Below, one piece after another: positions 1 to 10,200 of a stretch of 64,000 nucleotides of DNA. A model generated the notes under the pieces. It searched no databases, was not told the origin of the DNA, and saw nothing but the letters and a program-made list of their open reading frames with translations. The stretch's first letter is position 1, and each line of letters begins with the position of its first letter. A program made the translations under genes and the position numbers. Location: contig CP091722.1 of the NCBI GenBank assembly GCA_022009755.1, positions 628,001 to 692,000 of the forward strand, read 5' to 3'. The DNA is from Oscillospiraceae bacterium (GTDB lineage Bacteria; Bacillota; Clostridia; Christensenellales; QALW01).

Positions 1-1635
1 CCTCCGTCAGCAGTCAGCTTCACATTCGGGTGCTTCATAATGTCATATTTGAAGTCCATTACGGGGCGTTCTCCCCGAATAAAAAGAAGTGCGTAGCGGT
101 TATCAAGCATACGCACTTCGTCTGGGGTCATAAGCTCACGCCCCGATATTTGATAGTTGGTCGAATAGTTGCCGCTTCGCCCAGAGCTTTTTCCGTAGGT
201 GTTGGTATCAATGGTTTCCTTGCCGAGCAGCTCCGACACATATTTGTGGGTGCTTTGCTCATTGCCGCCGAGGTAAAGAAACTCATCGCAGTTGCCTACA
301 ATGCTTTCCCATTGCTTCTCAAAAAGGGCTTTGAGCTGCGCCAGATTTTGCAGGATAATGGATACCGACACCCCTCTGGAACGCATAACGGACAAAATCT
401 TATCGAAGTCATCGGGCAGCGATACATTCGCAAATTCGTCCATTATAAAGTGGCAATGCACGGGCAGGCTGCCGCCGTATTTATGGTCTGCCAGATAAAA
501 GAGCTGTTGAAAGAGCTGCGTATAAAGGATACTGACAAGGAAGTTAAAGCTCGTATCATTGTCGGGTATCAAAGCAAACAAAGCGACTTTCTTTTCTCCC
601 AGACTCGGCAGGTCAAGCTCATCGGTGGCGGTAAGCCCGCAAGGCTCTCCAGATTGAATTTTTCAAGCCTTGCGGCAAGCGTGATTTGAATACTCTTTAA
701 GGTCTTTGCCGAGCCAGAGTGATAATCCCTGTAATACTTGAGGGCGATATGCTCTGGGTTTATCATTTCCAGACGGTCAAACAGCTCGTCCAGAGGGCTT
801 ACATAGCTGTCGTCGTCCTCACGGACTTCACCTGCACGAAGCAACTCCATAACCATAGGAAAATTCTGCTCGTCGGGCGGAGCTTCGTATTTGAGATAAA
901 ACACCAATGCAAGAAGCAGCATACTTGCCGCCGTATCCCAGAACGGGTCTTGCGACTGTGAGCCTTTTGGCGTAGTTGCCTTAAACAGATTCGTTACCAA
1001 ACGCTGCACATCATTGTCGTTGCGCAGATACACAAAGGGATTGTAGCAATGGCTGCGGTGCATATTGATTAGGTCAAGGACACGCACCTCATAGCCCTTG
1101 CTCTCCAACAAACCGCCGATGTCACGGACGATTTCACCCTTTGGGTCAAGCACCACAAAAGAGGTGTTGCATTGCATAGCGTTAGGCTTACAGAAAGCGT
1201 GTTTTGCCTGCACCAGAGCCGCCGCAGACTAAGATATTGAGATTTCGGCGGTGCTTTTTCCCGTCCAGACCAATGCGGACATTCTGGGTCAGCAGCTTGT
1301 TCTCGGACGGGTCTTTATCCCGATACTTTTTGTTCAGCGCATCGGCGTTGCCCCATTTTGCAGAGCCGTGTTCCTCACGCCTGCGGTAGTTCCTTCGTGT
1401 GGAGAAGTAAATACCGATAGCCATACCGTATGCGGCTAAAAAAATAAGGACAGTCTTTACGCTGTCCTCACATACGGTTATGGCAAAGGGACTTCCCATA
1501 GCATCGGTCAGTCCTCGGATGATTTCTACAATACCGCCGCCCACATAAGGGGCGGTCAGCAGAGCAAGCCATACGACAGGAACGACGCCGCAGGCGGAAA
1601 GGATTAGGCTCGTCTTTGTCGTTATCGTTCCTCAT
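1..1635 (-). CDS. VirD4-like (CD1115-type) conjugative coupling protein, partial and frameshifted
   Basis: ATPase that links the relaxosome to the type IV secretion channel at the membrane. Visible are an N-terminal hydrophobic segment, Walker A GGSGAGKTRF, the following PNAMQCNTSFVVLDPKGE block, and a C-terminal part with HCHFIMDEFANV (Walker B). The 3' end runs off the window. The frame breaks near 1615 (extra A in AAA after MRNDND), near 1195 (two bases missing just after GKTRF) and near 620 (one base missing after LAGL); all pieces are collinear. I choose the start at 1635 because MRNDNDK joins TSLILSACGVVP once the extra A is removed, and it overlaps the end of the upstream small gene, as is usual in these ICEs. 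Either sequencing error or a decayed gene; the family assignment is secure. Confidence 0.85.
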
Positions 1636-1819
1636 TGCACCTGCAATGCACGACCTTGAATTTCTTTGTCGGGGCGTGTGCTACCTTGCTAATCAGCTCG
1701 TCAACAGGCTCGGTGGGGCGTTCCTCCTGTAACTGCCGTGTACGCAGGGTGTTGAGCGCATTGATAACGATATTTTTATCGTACTTATCAAGTGCGATAT
1801 GGTATCGTTCTTCTCTCAT
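1622..1819 (-). CDS. Small conserved ICE protein (65 aa)
   Basis: Short basic-acidic protein lying between the ArdC-like gene and the coupling protein gene, overlapping the latter's start. I do not recognise a functional family. It is clearly related to the 65-residue protein at 25149-25327: both share a pattern of a beta-like start, a central L-x(2)-L helix and a closing (D/E)ELI-KVA-APxK-KV motif. It contains no membrane segment or signal peptide. Two divergent copies in one element suggest a small regulatory or adaptor protein, but that is only inference. Confidence 0.6.
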   Translation of the reverse strand: MREERYHIALDKYDKNIVINALNTLRTRQLQEERPTEPVDELISKVAHAPTKKFKVVHCRCNEER

Positions 1820-1834
1820 AGGCTGTACCTCCGT

Positions 1835-2697
1835 TTATCGTTCCTGTTCCTTGCTTTTGGCAGGCTTGTTCTTTTCCATACTCTTATACATTTCGCTCTG
1901 GATTTCACCCAGAACATCACGCATAGAGCCAAGCTCTCCCTTGAAAGCCTGCGTATCCGTTTCCGTAAGCTCTTTCGGAAGTCTGGAAAAATTAAAGCCT
2001 CTGGTATCAACGCCGTATCGGGAGCTTACCATATACGCCACGCAGTAGGATTTGAACTCGGACGCTTCTCGGTTTTCGTTATGCTTAAAGTCAAAAACCG
2101 CCGCTGACACTTCCTTTGCCATACTCACGAAAAGCTGTTCCTCGTTAAGACCCGTGCGGATAAAAATGCTTTGCTGTTCGCTGTCGTAGTAGGCAGGCAT
2201 TTCAAGGTCTGCAACAGGTACAAAAGGCACGGGGCTTGCGTCAATGAGTGCCGACACAAGCTCACGCATAGATTTCTTTTCCTGTGCTTCCTGTCTGTCC
2301 TTTGCAGAGGTTTCGGAAATGTCATAGACCTCTTTTGCGTTGTAGCCGACCGCCTTAGAGCCATCCCCACGGGTGTATTCCTTGCTCGGCTCAAGGATAA
2401 CGACTTTCTGTGCGTCCTTATTCACATAGACACGGCTTTGCTTCCAAGCGGCTTTTTCTTTAAGCTGCGTTGCTTCTGGCATCTGTGCCGATACCAGAAT
2501 GGCATTGTTTACAGAATAGCGGTCAAACCGTCCTGCACATCAAGATACTGACGGAAGCTGTCGCCGCTACTCATCATTTCGGAGCAGGTGTTGTCAATCA
2601 GCTCATAGGCTTCTTTGCGCTGTGCCTGCTTCTGGGCAGCCCATTGTTCTTTGTCAAACGGCTTGCTGCCGCCGCTGAATACATCATAGATACTCAT
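1835..2697 (-). CDS. ArdC-like antirestriction/ssDNA-binding protein, one frameshift
   Basis: The first part (MSIYDVFSGGSKPFDKEQW...) and the second part (…AQMPEATQLKEKAAWKQSRVYV…) belong together. Adding one T to the TTT (AAA on the plus strand) at about 2525-2527 gives an uninterrupted reading through VQDGFDRYSVNNAILVSAQ. The motif of an N-ILVSAQ stretch followed by P-AT-L-W-x(4)-V is typical of the ArdC N-terminal ssDNA-binding domain (DUF1738). The C-terminal half resembles the position of the zincin domain, but no HExxH is visible, so peptidase activity is doubtful. About 287 residues. It sits between pcfB and the coupling protein gene. In this family ArdC protects incoming single-stranded DNA; here that is inferred from similarity. 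Confidence 0.55.
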
Positions 2698-2703
2698 ACT
2701 TGT

Positions 2704-3516
2704 TTACCTCGCTTCTTTGGATTTTTTGTGTTTCTTTTTTCTCTGGGGCTGTTTGTGTTCGGTCTTGCCGTTGGCACTCTTAGCCCTGTCGGAAGCTCCG
2801 CTTTTGTCCAGGGCGGAAGTGCCTTTGTCCGCTTCCTGTTCTTTGCGGCTCTCCTTGATTTTCCGCAGTTCCTCTTTGACAGAAGGTTTTTCCTTAGTCA
2901 TAGTAGCCCCCTCTGCGGATTTGCTTTGCTTCTCTGAGGTAGGCTCGGACTGAGGGGATTTTTCGGTCTTTGCCACCGAGGGGTTTGGGGCGTTTTCCTC
3001 CTTGCCGACAGGCTTACCCATAAGCTCGTCAAGCAACTTGTCCTTTTCTGCCTTTTCGGGTGTTGTGATTTCTGGCTCTGGCTGTCCGTTCTTTTCGTCT
3101 TTGGATTTCTCCGCTTCGGTTACGATAGAAGCGGTGTCCACCGATGCAAGGTGGAAGCGCTCCACGATACGGCTGATTTTCGATGCGTCCTCCGCACGGG
3201 CGATAACATCGACCTCTGCATTAGGGTCGTTATTCTTGCGGTCTGCAAGGACGCAATAAAGAACGCCGTATTTTTTGGCTTCCTGCGTGAATGTTTTGAG
3301 GTCGTCGTTTTTCACGGTAAAGACCTTCAGCTCTTTTCCAGAGCGCAGCATTGAGGAAAGCCGTGCCTTGCCTTTGGTTTTCTTTTCTTCTTTCAGAATG
3401 GAATACAGCAGGATAGCGATATTTTTCGCTCCTGCGCCTGTGATTTTGGCAGCGACCTCAAAGCCCTCCAAGCTCATTCGGACGATTTGTTCTGCCGCTT
3501 CGCCGCCTGTGTTCAT
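2704..3516 (-). CDS. pcfB: PcfB family protein (DUF3801)
   Basis: 270 residues. The N-terminal ~130 residues (GGEAAEQIVRMSLEGFEVAAKITGAG… then KGKARLSSMLRSGKELKVF) match the DUF3801/PcfB family found beside relaxases in Firmicutes conjugative elements, where PcfB acts with the coupling protein in recognising the relaxosome. The C-terminal half is a highly charged, Lys/Glu-rich low-complexity tail ending in KKKHKKSKEAR, fitting a DNA- or membrane-proximal disordered tail. It overlaps the 3' end of mobA by about 59 bp, showing translational coupling in one operon. Confidence 0.8.
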   Translation of the reverse strand: MNTGGEAAEQIVRMSLEGFEVAAKITGAGAKNIAILLYSILKEEKKTKGKARLSSMLRSGKELKVFTVKNDDLKTFTQEAKKYGVLYCVLADRKNNDPNAEVDVIARAEDASKISRIVERFHLASVDTASIVTEAEKSKDEKNGQPEPEITTPEKAEKDKLLDELMGKPVGKEENAPNPSVAKTEKSPQSEPTSEKQSKSAEGATMTKEKPSVKEELRKIKESRKEQEADKGTSALDKSGASDRAKSANGKTEHKQPQRKKKHKKSKEAR

Positions 3517-4873
3517 TCTTTGTCAGCTCCTTTCTTTGCTGTTCTTGTTCATCTGCCCGTATCGCTGCGAGTTTTTCTTTAAGGGTGTCGCTACGGGCGG
3601 CGATACCCTCGCAAAGTTTAACCTCCTTTCGCAGAATACTAAGGCGTTTGGAAATATCGGACAGCTCTGCCTTGACCTGTGATTTTGTGTCCTCGTCCTT
3701 TGCGGAACGGGATTTGGAGTAAAGCTCCTTGCGCTTTTCAAGCAAGGCGGACATTTCCGTTTCCAACGAGCCTTTGTATGACAAAAGCTGCTGTGCCGTA
3801 TCAATGTGATTCCGACAAAGCAGCCTTGTTTCTTTTGCTATGGCTTCCATTTTCATAAGGTCGTCCTTTAACAGATAATGAAGCCGAGCGTAATTCTGTT
3901 TTTTGTTCTTCGGCAGGATACCGAGCTTGTAGCAGTAATGGAGATAAAGTCCACGCAAGCCGCCGATTTTCTTAATATCCGAAAGCGCCCCTTTGACCCG
4001 ATAGACCTTAACCTGCTTCGGTGGGGCGGTAAATCGGTCAAACCTTACGGCATAAGAGTTCTGGCTGATGCGCTCCGTTATTCTGTCGTTGGTATAATCC
4101 TCTCCGAGCTTATAGAGCCGCTTCGGTCTTTGCCAGCCTTTTCCGATAATCGTCCAATACTTGCGATTAGGGTCAAAGCTCACACGGTAGCCCATATCTG
4201 CCATAATGCGGTCAAAGTCTTTCAGCGTGTAGGATTTTGCAATCGCTTCATCAACTGCTTGCCTTGCCACATTATCTCTTGTGGGTCGTCCTTGTTTTTC
4301 CGCTTGATAAAGAGCATAGGGCTTTTTCCTGCCGCTTGGGTGTTCAATAACGGACAGAGCATACTCACGGCAAAGCTCATCGGAGTGCTGACGAAGCAGG
4401 CGCAAATTTGCCTTGTTGTCGTGATAGTGCTTGCCGTCCGCAAAGGAAACGGAGTTTACTACAAAGTGGTTATGCAGGCACTCGGTGTTGAGGTGGGTGG
4501 CAACAATGACTTGAAATCTGTCGCCCCACATTCTCTCGGCAAGTCTGACCCCGACCTCGTGCGCCTGCTCTGGCGTGACCTCGCCAGACTTGAAGCTTTG
4601 GAAGCCGTGATAACAGACAATCTCGCTTCTGTCGTTCCATTGGGATTTAGCAATCATCATTTCATCTCTTGCGGTAGTCGGGTCGCAGTTTACGCCCGTG
4701 ACAAAGAAACGCTGTTCGGTCTTATCCTTATTGGTGGCGTACTCCATTACATCGACCATCGCCTGTAAATCAGCTTCGGTGTATTTGGGGTTGGCGGTTT
4801 TTTCGGGATTTTCTGCGTAGTCAATCGGGTGGTCGAGCCTGCCACGCACATCCCATATCTCGCAGACCGCCAT
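3458..4873 (-). CDS. mobA: MobA/VirD2-type relaxase (MOBP-like)
   Basis: 471 residues. Conjugative nickase that cuts oriT and carries the strand across. The histidine triad is at about H127, H134 and H136 (THLNTECLHNHFVVN), with a candidate catalytic Tyr at about residue 19 (HPIDYAEN). The C-terminal third is a long charged helical region (coiled coil about 350-450). I set the start at 4873 rather than upstream because its ATG overlaps the mobC stop in the arrangement TAATG, a typical coupling. Neighbours mobC (upstream) and pcfB (downstream) agree with a relaxosome operon. The reading frame is intact. Confidence 0.88.
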   Translation of the reverse strand: MAVCEIWDVRGRLDHPIDYAENPEKTANPKYTEADLQAMVDVMEYATNKDKTEQRFFVTGVNCDPTTARDEMMIAKSQWNDRSEIVCYHGFQSFKSGEVTPEQAHEVGVRLAERMWGDRFQVIVATHLNTECLHNHFVVNSVSFADGKHYHDNKANLRLLRQHSDELCREYALSVIEHPSGRKKPYALYQAEKQGRPTRDNVARQAVDEAIAKSYTLKDFDRIMADMGYRVSFDPNRKYWTIIGKGWQRPKRLYKLGEDYTNDRITERISQNSYAVRFDRFTAPPKQVKVYRVKGALSDIKKIGGLRGLYLHYCYKLGILPKNKKQNYARLHYLLKDDLMKMEAIAKETRLLCRNHIDTAQQLLSYKGSLETEMSALLEKRKELYSKSRSAKDEDTKSQVKAELSDISKRLSILRKEVKLCEGIAARSDTLKEKLAAIRADEQEQQRKELTKNEHRRRSGRTNRPNELGGL

Positions 4874-5201
4874 TAAGATACCTTGCAGGGCAGCAGATAC
4901 CTTTTGCGGATTTCGATTTGGAACTCGTGCCATTTCCTCGCTTCCTCTCGGAGCATCGGCGTGTCGATAAAGCCGAGGGCGTTTGCCTTGACCGCAAGCT
5001 GATTGATACGGTTGCCGATAGCCGACAGCTCACGCATCATTTTATAGAACTCTGGGTCGGGCTTCTCGCACAGGCGGTATCCCTTTACCGTTTCTCTGAG
5101 GAATGCTTCTTTTGAGCGACCCGATTTCGCACAAGCTCGTTAAGCTGCTCGGCTTCTTCCTCAGTCAGACGGAAAAGTATCTGCACATTTCGTTTTCGCA
5201 T
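4873..5201 (-). CDS. mobC: MobC-like relaxosome accessory protein, one frameshift
   Basis: About 109 residues. It starts MRKRNVQILFRLTEEEAEQL, a ribbon-helix-helix type N-terminus, followed after the frame break by SGRSKEAFLRETVKGY and AIGNRINQLAVKAN, both hallmark MobC motifs. The frame is lost because a run reads AAA (TTT at 5125-5127 on the plus strand) where four are expected; restoring one base gives the whole family sequence. MobC helps MobA open and bind oriT. It overlaps the end of the DUF3789 gene at its start and mobA at its end. Start preceded by GAGGAAGTG. Confidence 0.75.
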
Positions 5202-5313
5202 TTTTCACTTCCTCTCTCTCGGACAGACGGTTTATCTGCAAACAGCACATAATCGCAACGCCCGTCAGCCCACCGAGCATTATGCCGATGATAAAAAATA
5301 TAAACTCACTCAT
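5161..5313 (-). CDS. DUF3789 small membrane protein (50 aa)
   Basis: Too short for usual gene calls. It reads MSEFIFFIIGIMLGGLTGVA and continues with IMCCLQINRLSEREE. One transmembrane helix occupies about residues 4-27 and a charged cytoplasmic tail follows. This matches the DUF3789 family that regularly sits just upstream of mobC in Tn1549-like ICEs. A good ribosome site (AAAGGAG, 7 bases before ATG) supports the start, and its 3' end overlaps the mobC start. Role unknown; the position suggests a membrane partner of the transfer machinery. Confidence 0.7.
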   Translation of the reverse strand: MSEFIFFIIGIMLGGLTGVAIMCCLQINRLSEREEVKNAKTKCADTFPSD

Positions 5314-5343
5314 TTTCAAACTCCTTTCTGTTTTCACGGGGTA

Positions 5344-5387
5344 TTAGGGGCAGCCCCCTAACAAGCGGAATTTGGTTAGCCAAATTC
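5344..5387. other. Paired hairpins upstream of mob genes, candidate oriT region
   Basis: Two inverted repeats stand side by side: TTAGGGG/CCCCTAA with a CAGC loop (5344-5361) and GAATTTGG/CCAAATTC with a TTAG loop (5368-5387). They lie between the DpnD/PcfM gene and the DUF3789-mobC-mobA operon, the usual place of an origin of transfer. No T-run follows either, so they are not ordinary terminators. The nic site cannot be identified by eye; oriT is an inference from location and structure. Confidence 0.35.
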
Positions 5388-5405
5388 AGTGCTTGGTAAG
5401 ACATA

Positions 5406-5699
5406 TCATTCTTCGCACTCGTCCTCATACAGACATTTTCCGCACACGGGGCAGAAGTACGGACAGTCCGAACAATCATCTTCTTCGGACAATTCTTCCT
5501 CATCGGTATCGTCAAGACCGTCCTCGCTATGCTCGGTAATATCGGCTTCGCCGCAGACAAAATCCTCATCGGAAAACTCGATAAGGTCGGTATCAAAGAG
5601 AATGATTTTGACTTTCTCCGCCGCCTGTTCGGGGCTGTCGGCGCAAACGGAAACGGTCTTTTCGTAGTGGGCGGTAAGGGTCACATCATAGTTTTTCAA
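5406..5699 (-). CDS. DpnD/PcfM family protein
   Basis: 97 residues. The first ~45 residues (KNYDVTLTAHYEKTVSV, then ADSPEQAAEKVK) are a compact alpha-beta fold typical of DpnD/PcfM proteins of conjugative elements. A very acidic linker (EDGLDDTDEEELSEEDD) follows, then a cysteine cluster CSDCPYFCPVCGKC that probably binds zinc. The start is a TTG with a GAGGA site 9 bases upstream; no ATG fits the frame. Function in transfer is not established. Confidence 0.65.
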   Translation of the reverse strand: MKNYDVTLTAHYEKTVSVCADSPEQAAEKVKIILFDTDLIEFSDEDFVCGEADITEHSEDGLDDTDEEELSEEDDCSDCPYFCPVCGKCLYEDECEE

Positions 5700-5773
5700 T
5701 CGTCATTTCCTCACTTTCGTTCTTAAATTTGGGGTCTGTTTGGCTGTCTTTTTTTCAAAAAACTGTTACACAA

Positions 5774-6754
5774 TCAACGGATATCACTCCTTTCACGGAC
5801 GGGCTTTTGCCTTGAAAGCCCCAGATAGGACATTAAAAAATCGTTGACATCCTTGCCGACAGGCGGCGGAGAATCAACGATTTCATAGTCCTTTTTCAGT
5901 AATTCGGTTAAGGCGGCAGTACACAGCCTGCCTGTTTTGTCATTGTCAAGATGCAAAACAACGGTCTTGATTTGCGGATTTTCTTTGAGATAAGTGGACA
6001 GCGCAATGGGGACTTTGCTCTCGCTCAGCTCCTTTTTGGGCTGATATACACCCGACAAAGAGAGCAGATTTTGTGTCCGATAGTCCTTGCCCTCGCATTT
6101 AAGGTAGGTCGCATAGGACAGCAAATCAATGGCTGCTTCAAATAAATGCACCGTGTTTATCGGCTCTTTTGCAAGCAGTCGGAACGAATATCGCTTGTCA
6201 CTTCCCGAAGCGTCCTGCTTGAAAGTGCTGCCGAGCGTGCTGCGCAAGGCTGCATACTTTGGCGTTCCGTTTTTATCCTTGCCCACAAAAACGGCATTGT
6301 GATAATCGGCACTTTCGTAAATCGTACCGTCTGCAATGCACTCCTGTATGAGCTGATAATCTATACCACGCCCGAAAAGATACTGCATTACTCGGTTACA
6401 ATCCCTGTGCTTCGGCGGTAATAGCAGAACTTTCGGCTCGTCTTTTTTCGGCGTTTGCGGCGGTGTCCATTCAACCGCACCGCCCGTCAGCGCTTCGACG
6501 GCTTCTACAAATCCGTAATCCTTGACCTTGATAAGATAGTCAAGGGCGGAAACACCGCCGATACCTCTCGACCACCAATACCATTTGCCATTGGAAATCT
6601 TTAAGCTGTCGTGTTCTCTGGTGCAGTAAACGCTGCCGCCGACACGCACCAGATTGTTCGGCTCATAAGCTCTGAGATAGGAGAGCAAGTCCATTTGCCG
6701 TGCCTGTTCGATAACCGCAGGGTCAAGCTGCACATAGGGTCTGCTGCTTCTCAT
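5774..6754 (-). CDS. DUF3991/TOPRIM primase-like protein
   Basis: 326 residues. The N-terminal part (about 1-120; MDLLSYLRAYEP, CTREHDSLKISNGKWYWWSRGIGG) is the DUF3991 zinc-ribbon-like region found in plasmid primases. The C-terminal part is a TOPRIM-2 domain with LFEAAIDLLSY (acidic motif), then VVLHLDNDKTGR and VGKDVNDFL. These carry the conserved Glu and Asp residues that bind Mg2+. Such proteins are thought to prime the complementary strand after transfer or during ICE replication. RBS GGAGGTGA lies about 11 bases before the ATG. The frame is intact. Confidence 0.8.
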   Translation of the reverse strand: MRSSRPYVQLDPAVIEQARQMDLLSYLRAYEPNNLVRVGGSVYCTREHDSLKISNGKWYWWSRGIGGVSALDYLIKVKDYGFVEAVEALTGGAVEWTPPQTPKKDEPKVLLLPPKHRDCNRVMQYLFGRGIDYQLIQECIADGTIYESADYHNAVFVGKDKNGTPKYAALRSTLGSTFKQDASGSDKRYSFRLLAKEPINTVHLFEAAIDLLSYATYLKCEGKDYRTQNLLSLSGVYQPKKELSESKVPIALSTYLKENPQIKTVVLHLDNDKTGRLCTAALTELLKKDYEIVDSPPPVGKDVNDFLMSYLGLSRQKPVRERSDIR

Positions 6755-6780
6755 TCAATCAAATCACCTCCAGAAATAGA

Positions 6781-6817
6781 AGCCGAGTGATTTTCGTTAA
6801 GTGAAAACCACTCGGCT
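6781..6817 (-). terminator. Strong hairpin between ICE genes
   Basis: Arms AGCCGAGTG-TTTTC and GAAAA-CACTCGGCT around a 7-base loop, with one mismatch. It lies downstream of the 112-aa ICE gene and ends about 27 bases before the DUF3991/TOPRIM start. The T-tract after it on the minus strand is poor, so it may be a weak terminator, an attenuator or an mRNA-stabilising hairpin. Confidence 0.4.
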
Positions 6818-6861
6818 ATGTAAAAGCGGCATCAGCTTTTCGCCAATGCCGCCGTTCTCGG

Positions 6862-7200
6862 TTATAAAATGCCTGCCTTTTTCAGATAACCCACGCTGTC
6901 ATAGCAGCCTCGGAAATAAATTGCTTCCTGCTGCATATCGCAGAGCCTTGCCCGAAGCTCCAGAATTTCTATCAGTGCCGCACACTCCTGCTCGGATAAA
7001 TCGCTTGATTTCTCCGTATCGAACACCGCCATTACTTTCGGATACTGCCTGTAAAGGCTTTCTATCTTTTCCTCTATGGAACGGTATTCGGAATTGGTTT
7101 CTCTCAGCTTGGATATAACGGAGCTTAGATACTCCTCGAAAATATTGCTGTGCGCATCGACAAAGGTTTCAAATTTGAAATTATCAAGCACGGTTTTCAC
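6862..7200 (-). CDS. Conserved ICE protein of unknown function (112 aa)
   Basis: A predicted all-helical, charged protein (MKTVLDNFKFETFVDAHSNI...). It contains heptad-like stretches at about residues 25-60 and 70-95, no cysteines paired for metal, no signal peptide and no membrane segment. It lies between the large helicase gene and the TOPRIM gene, on the same strand. I do not recognise the family. The start is supported by a GGAGGTG site a few bases upstream of the ATG. Confidence 0.6.
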   Translation of the reverse strand: MKTVLDNFKFETFVDAHSNIFEEYLSSVISKLRETNSEYRSIEEKIESLYRQYPKVMAVFDTEKSSDLSEQECAALIEILELRARLCDMQQEAIYFRGCYDSVGYLKKAGIL

Positions 7201-7268
7201 CTCCGATTTAATACTTCTTGTACCTATTATACTGCCCCAAAAAGGTCATTACAAATATACAAACAGCA

Positions 7269-10200
7269 TTATCTCTCTCGATTTGCACATTTTCTTTCGG
7301 GTTGCTCCTCGCTCTGGTCTGGCTCGGTATCCATAACGGAACGGTCTTTCTCATTCAGATTAAGCTCGATATTGAGAGCGTTCAGCCGTTCCGTCTTTTC
7401 CCGCAGCTCATCTTCAAAGGCAAAAGGCTTTTCAACCTCTGCTTTTACGGTTTGTAGCTGCTCGATGGTTTCCGTCCGCTTCGTCTTTGCGACCTCCAGT
7501 TTTATAGGGATTTCGCAAGCTCATTTTCAATTCGGGTCAGATTGCCGAGTGCATCACTGCCCAATTCCACCTTGTGCTTTGCTTTTCCGCAAAGGTTTAG
7601 GCAGTAATGGGTGTTGAGCGTATCATAATAGACCTCCATTCTAAAGCCACGGTAGCTGCCGATTTCCACGGGATTTGCAAGAGTATTTTCCTTGCAGACG
7701 GCAAGGAGCATTTCGCCTGCGGCTGCTTTTTCGGTAAAGGTCACGCCTTTTAGGGTCATCGGGCAGAACTTATCCTCGCCCTGCGGCTTGTGCTGCTCGG
7801 CAAGAGCCGTGTCGCTTTCATAGCCTGCAATGCGTTCCTCATACTCCTTTATGGTCTGCGGATAGAATTTGAGTATCCTGTCCTCAAGGTCGTAATGCTC
7901 GGACAGATAGCTTTGTTTGAGTACACGCAGCTTTGATACCTGTATATCCAAATCCATTTTCTCCTTGAAACGCTCATCGCCTGTGGCAAGCATTTTGACC
8001 TCGGCAAAGGACAGCGCAACCTCGTCCACATCTTCGGCAGAACGGACGGGGCTTTTGCTCGTCATTATCTGGCTGATAAATTTTTGCTTGCTCTCTACCA
8101 ACTGATAGAGGTAGGCGTCAAAGGTCTGCTCAGTAACATAACGATAGACCTCAACCTCTGGGAACATATTACCTTGCCGTTCAATACGCCCTTGCCGCTG
8201 TTCAAGGTCGCTCGGTCGCCACGGACAGTCCAAATTATGAATGGCTTTGAGCCTGTCCTGCACATTCGTACCTGCTCCCATTTTCGGGGTAGAGCCTAAG
8301 AGGACACGCACTTCGCCGCTTCTGACCTTTGCAAACAGCTCCTTTTTCTGTGCATCGGTGGTCGCTTCGTGAATAAAGCGTATCTGCTCCGCAGGGATAC
8401 CCCTGTCGGTCAACTTTGTTCGTATATCGTCATACACATTGAAAGTGCCGTCGTTTTTCGGCGTTGACAGGTCGCAGAATACAAGCTGTGTCGCCCGTGC
8501 ATCGGCGTTTTCCGTCCAGATACGGTACACATTATCCACGCAGGCGTTGACCTTGCTGTTTTCAAAGTCTGGCAGCATCGGGTCGATAAGCCTTTGGTCG
8601 AGTGCCAGCTTTCGCCCGTCATTTGTATTTTCAGCATATTGTCGATATACGGCTCTACAAGTCTGTCACGGACTTTCTCGGCTCTCTTTGCGAGGGAAGC
8701 AACCATTTCCGTTTGGAATTTCGCTCGGAGCGACCTTGATATTGCGGTAGTTGACCTTTGGCACGGGGAGCTTCAGCATATCGGCGGTCTGAATGTCGGC
8801 TACCTCACGGAACATCTGCATCAGCTCTGGCAGGTTGTGAAACTTGGCAAACCTTGTTTTCGGGCGGTAACTTGACCCCTCTGGGGCAAGCTCCAACGCC
8901 GTTATGGTTTCTCCGAAAGTAGAAGCCCAACTGTCAAAATGCTGTAAGCCGTTTTGTACCAGAGTGTCGTACTGCAAATATCTCTGCACCGAGTACAGCT
9001 CTACCATAGAATTGCTGACGGGCGTACCCGTTGCGAAAATCGTTCCTCGGTTGCCCGTGATTTCGTCCAGATAGCGGCACTTCATAAAGAGGTCGCTTGA
9101 CTTCTGGGCTTCGGTCTGGGCAATGCCGCCCACTCTGCGCATCTTGGTGTAGAGGTACAAATTCTTGTAAAAATGGCTCTCATCAATGAACAGGCGGTCA
9201 ACGCCGAGCTGTTCAAAGTCGATTACAGTATCCTTGCGCTTGGTGTCATTGAGTTTGTCGAGCTTTGCTTTGATACTCTTGCGGGTTTTCATAAGCTGCT
9301 TGACCGTGAATTGTTCGCCTTTGGAAGCCTGCACATCTTCGATACCTCGTTCTATATCAAAGAGCTGTTTTTCCAACTGCATTTTCTGGCGTTCCACGCT
9401 CATCGGGATTTTTTCAAACTGACTGTGTCCGATGATGACTGCATCGTAGTCGCCCGTGGCAATGCGTCCGCAGAACTTCTTGCGGTTGCCCGTTTCAAAA
9501 TCCTGCTTGGTCGTAACAAGGATATTGGCGCTCGGATAGAGCCGCAGATATTCGGAAGCCCACTGACCGACAAGATGATTGGGAACTACAAACATTGATT
9601 TCTGGCAAAGTCCGAGCCGCTTGCTTTCCTGTGCGGCGGCTACCATTTCAAAGGTTTTGCCTGCTCCTACCTTGTGGGCAAGGAGCGTATTGCCGCCGTA
9701 AAGGATATGAGCGATAGCGTTTACTTGGTGCGGTCTTAATGTGATTTCTGGGCTGATACCGCCGAAGTGATATGGCTGCCGTCATACTCACGGGGACGGA
9801 TACAGTTAAAAGTGTCATTGTAATAGCGAACAAGGCGGTTTCGCCGTTCTGGGTCTTTCCATATCCAATCCGCAAACGCCTGCTTGATAGCTTCCTGCTT
9901 TGCCTGTGCTGCCGTCGTTTCCTTTGCGTTGAACACCGCTTTTTGTTGCCGTGTTCATCATACACATAGTCAAAGATGCGAACATCACGCAGGTTCAGAG
10001 TATCCTCAATAATGCGGTAGGCGGAAGCCCTCTTTGTACCGTAGGTGCTGTTTGCCTTGACATTATCGAAGTCGGAGCTTTTGTTCTCAATAAACCAATC
10101 GCCGTTAAACTCGGTGTAGCGCACCTTGATTTTTCCTCTGGCGTACTGCGACGGAGTAAGCAGCTCCATAACAAACTGCTGAATATCCTCCTGCGGTATC

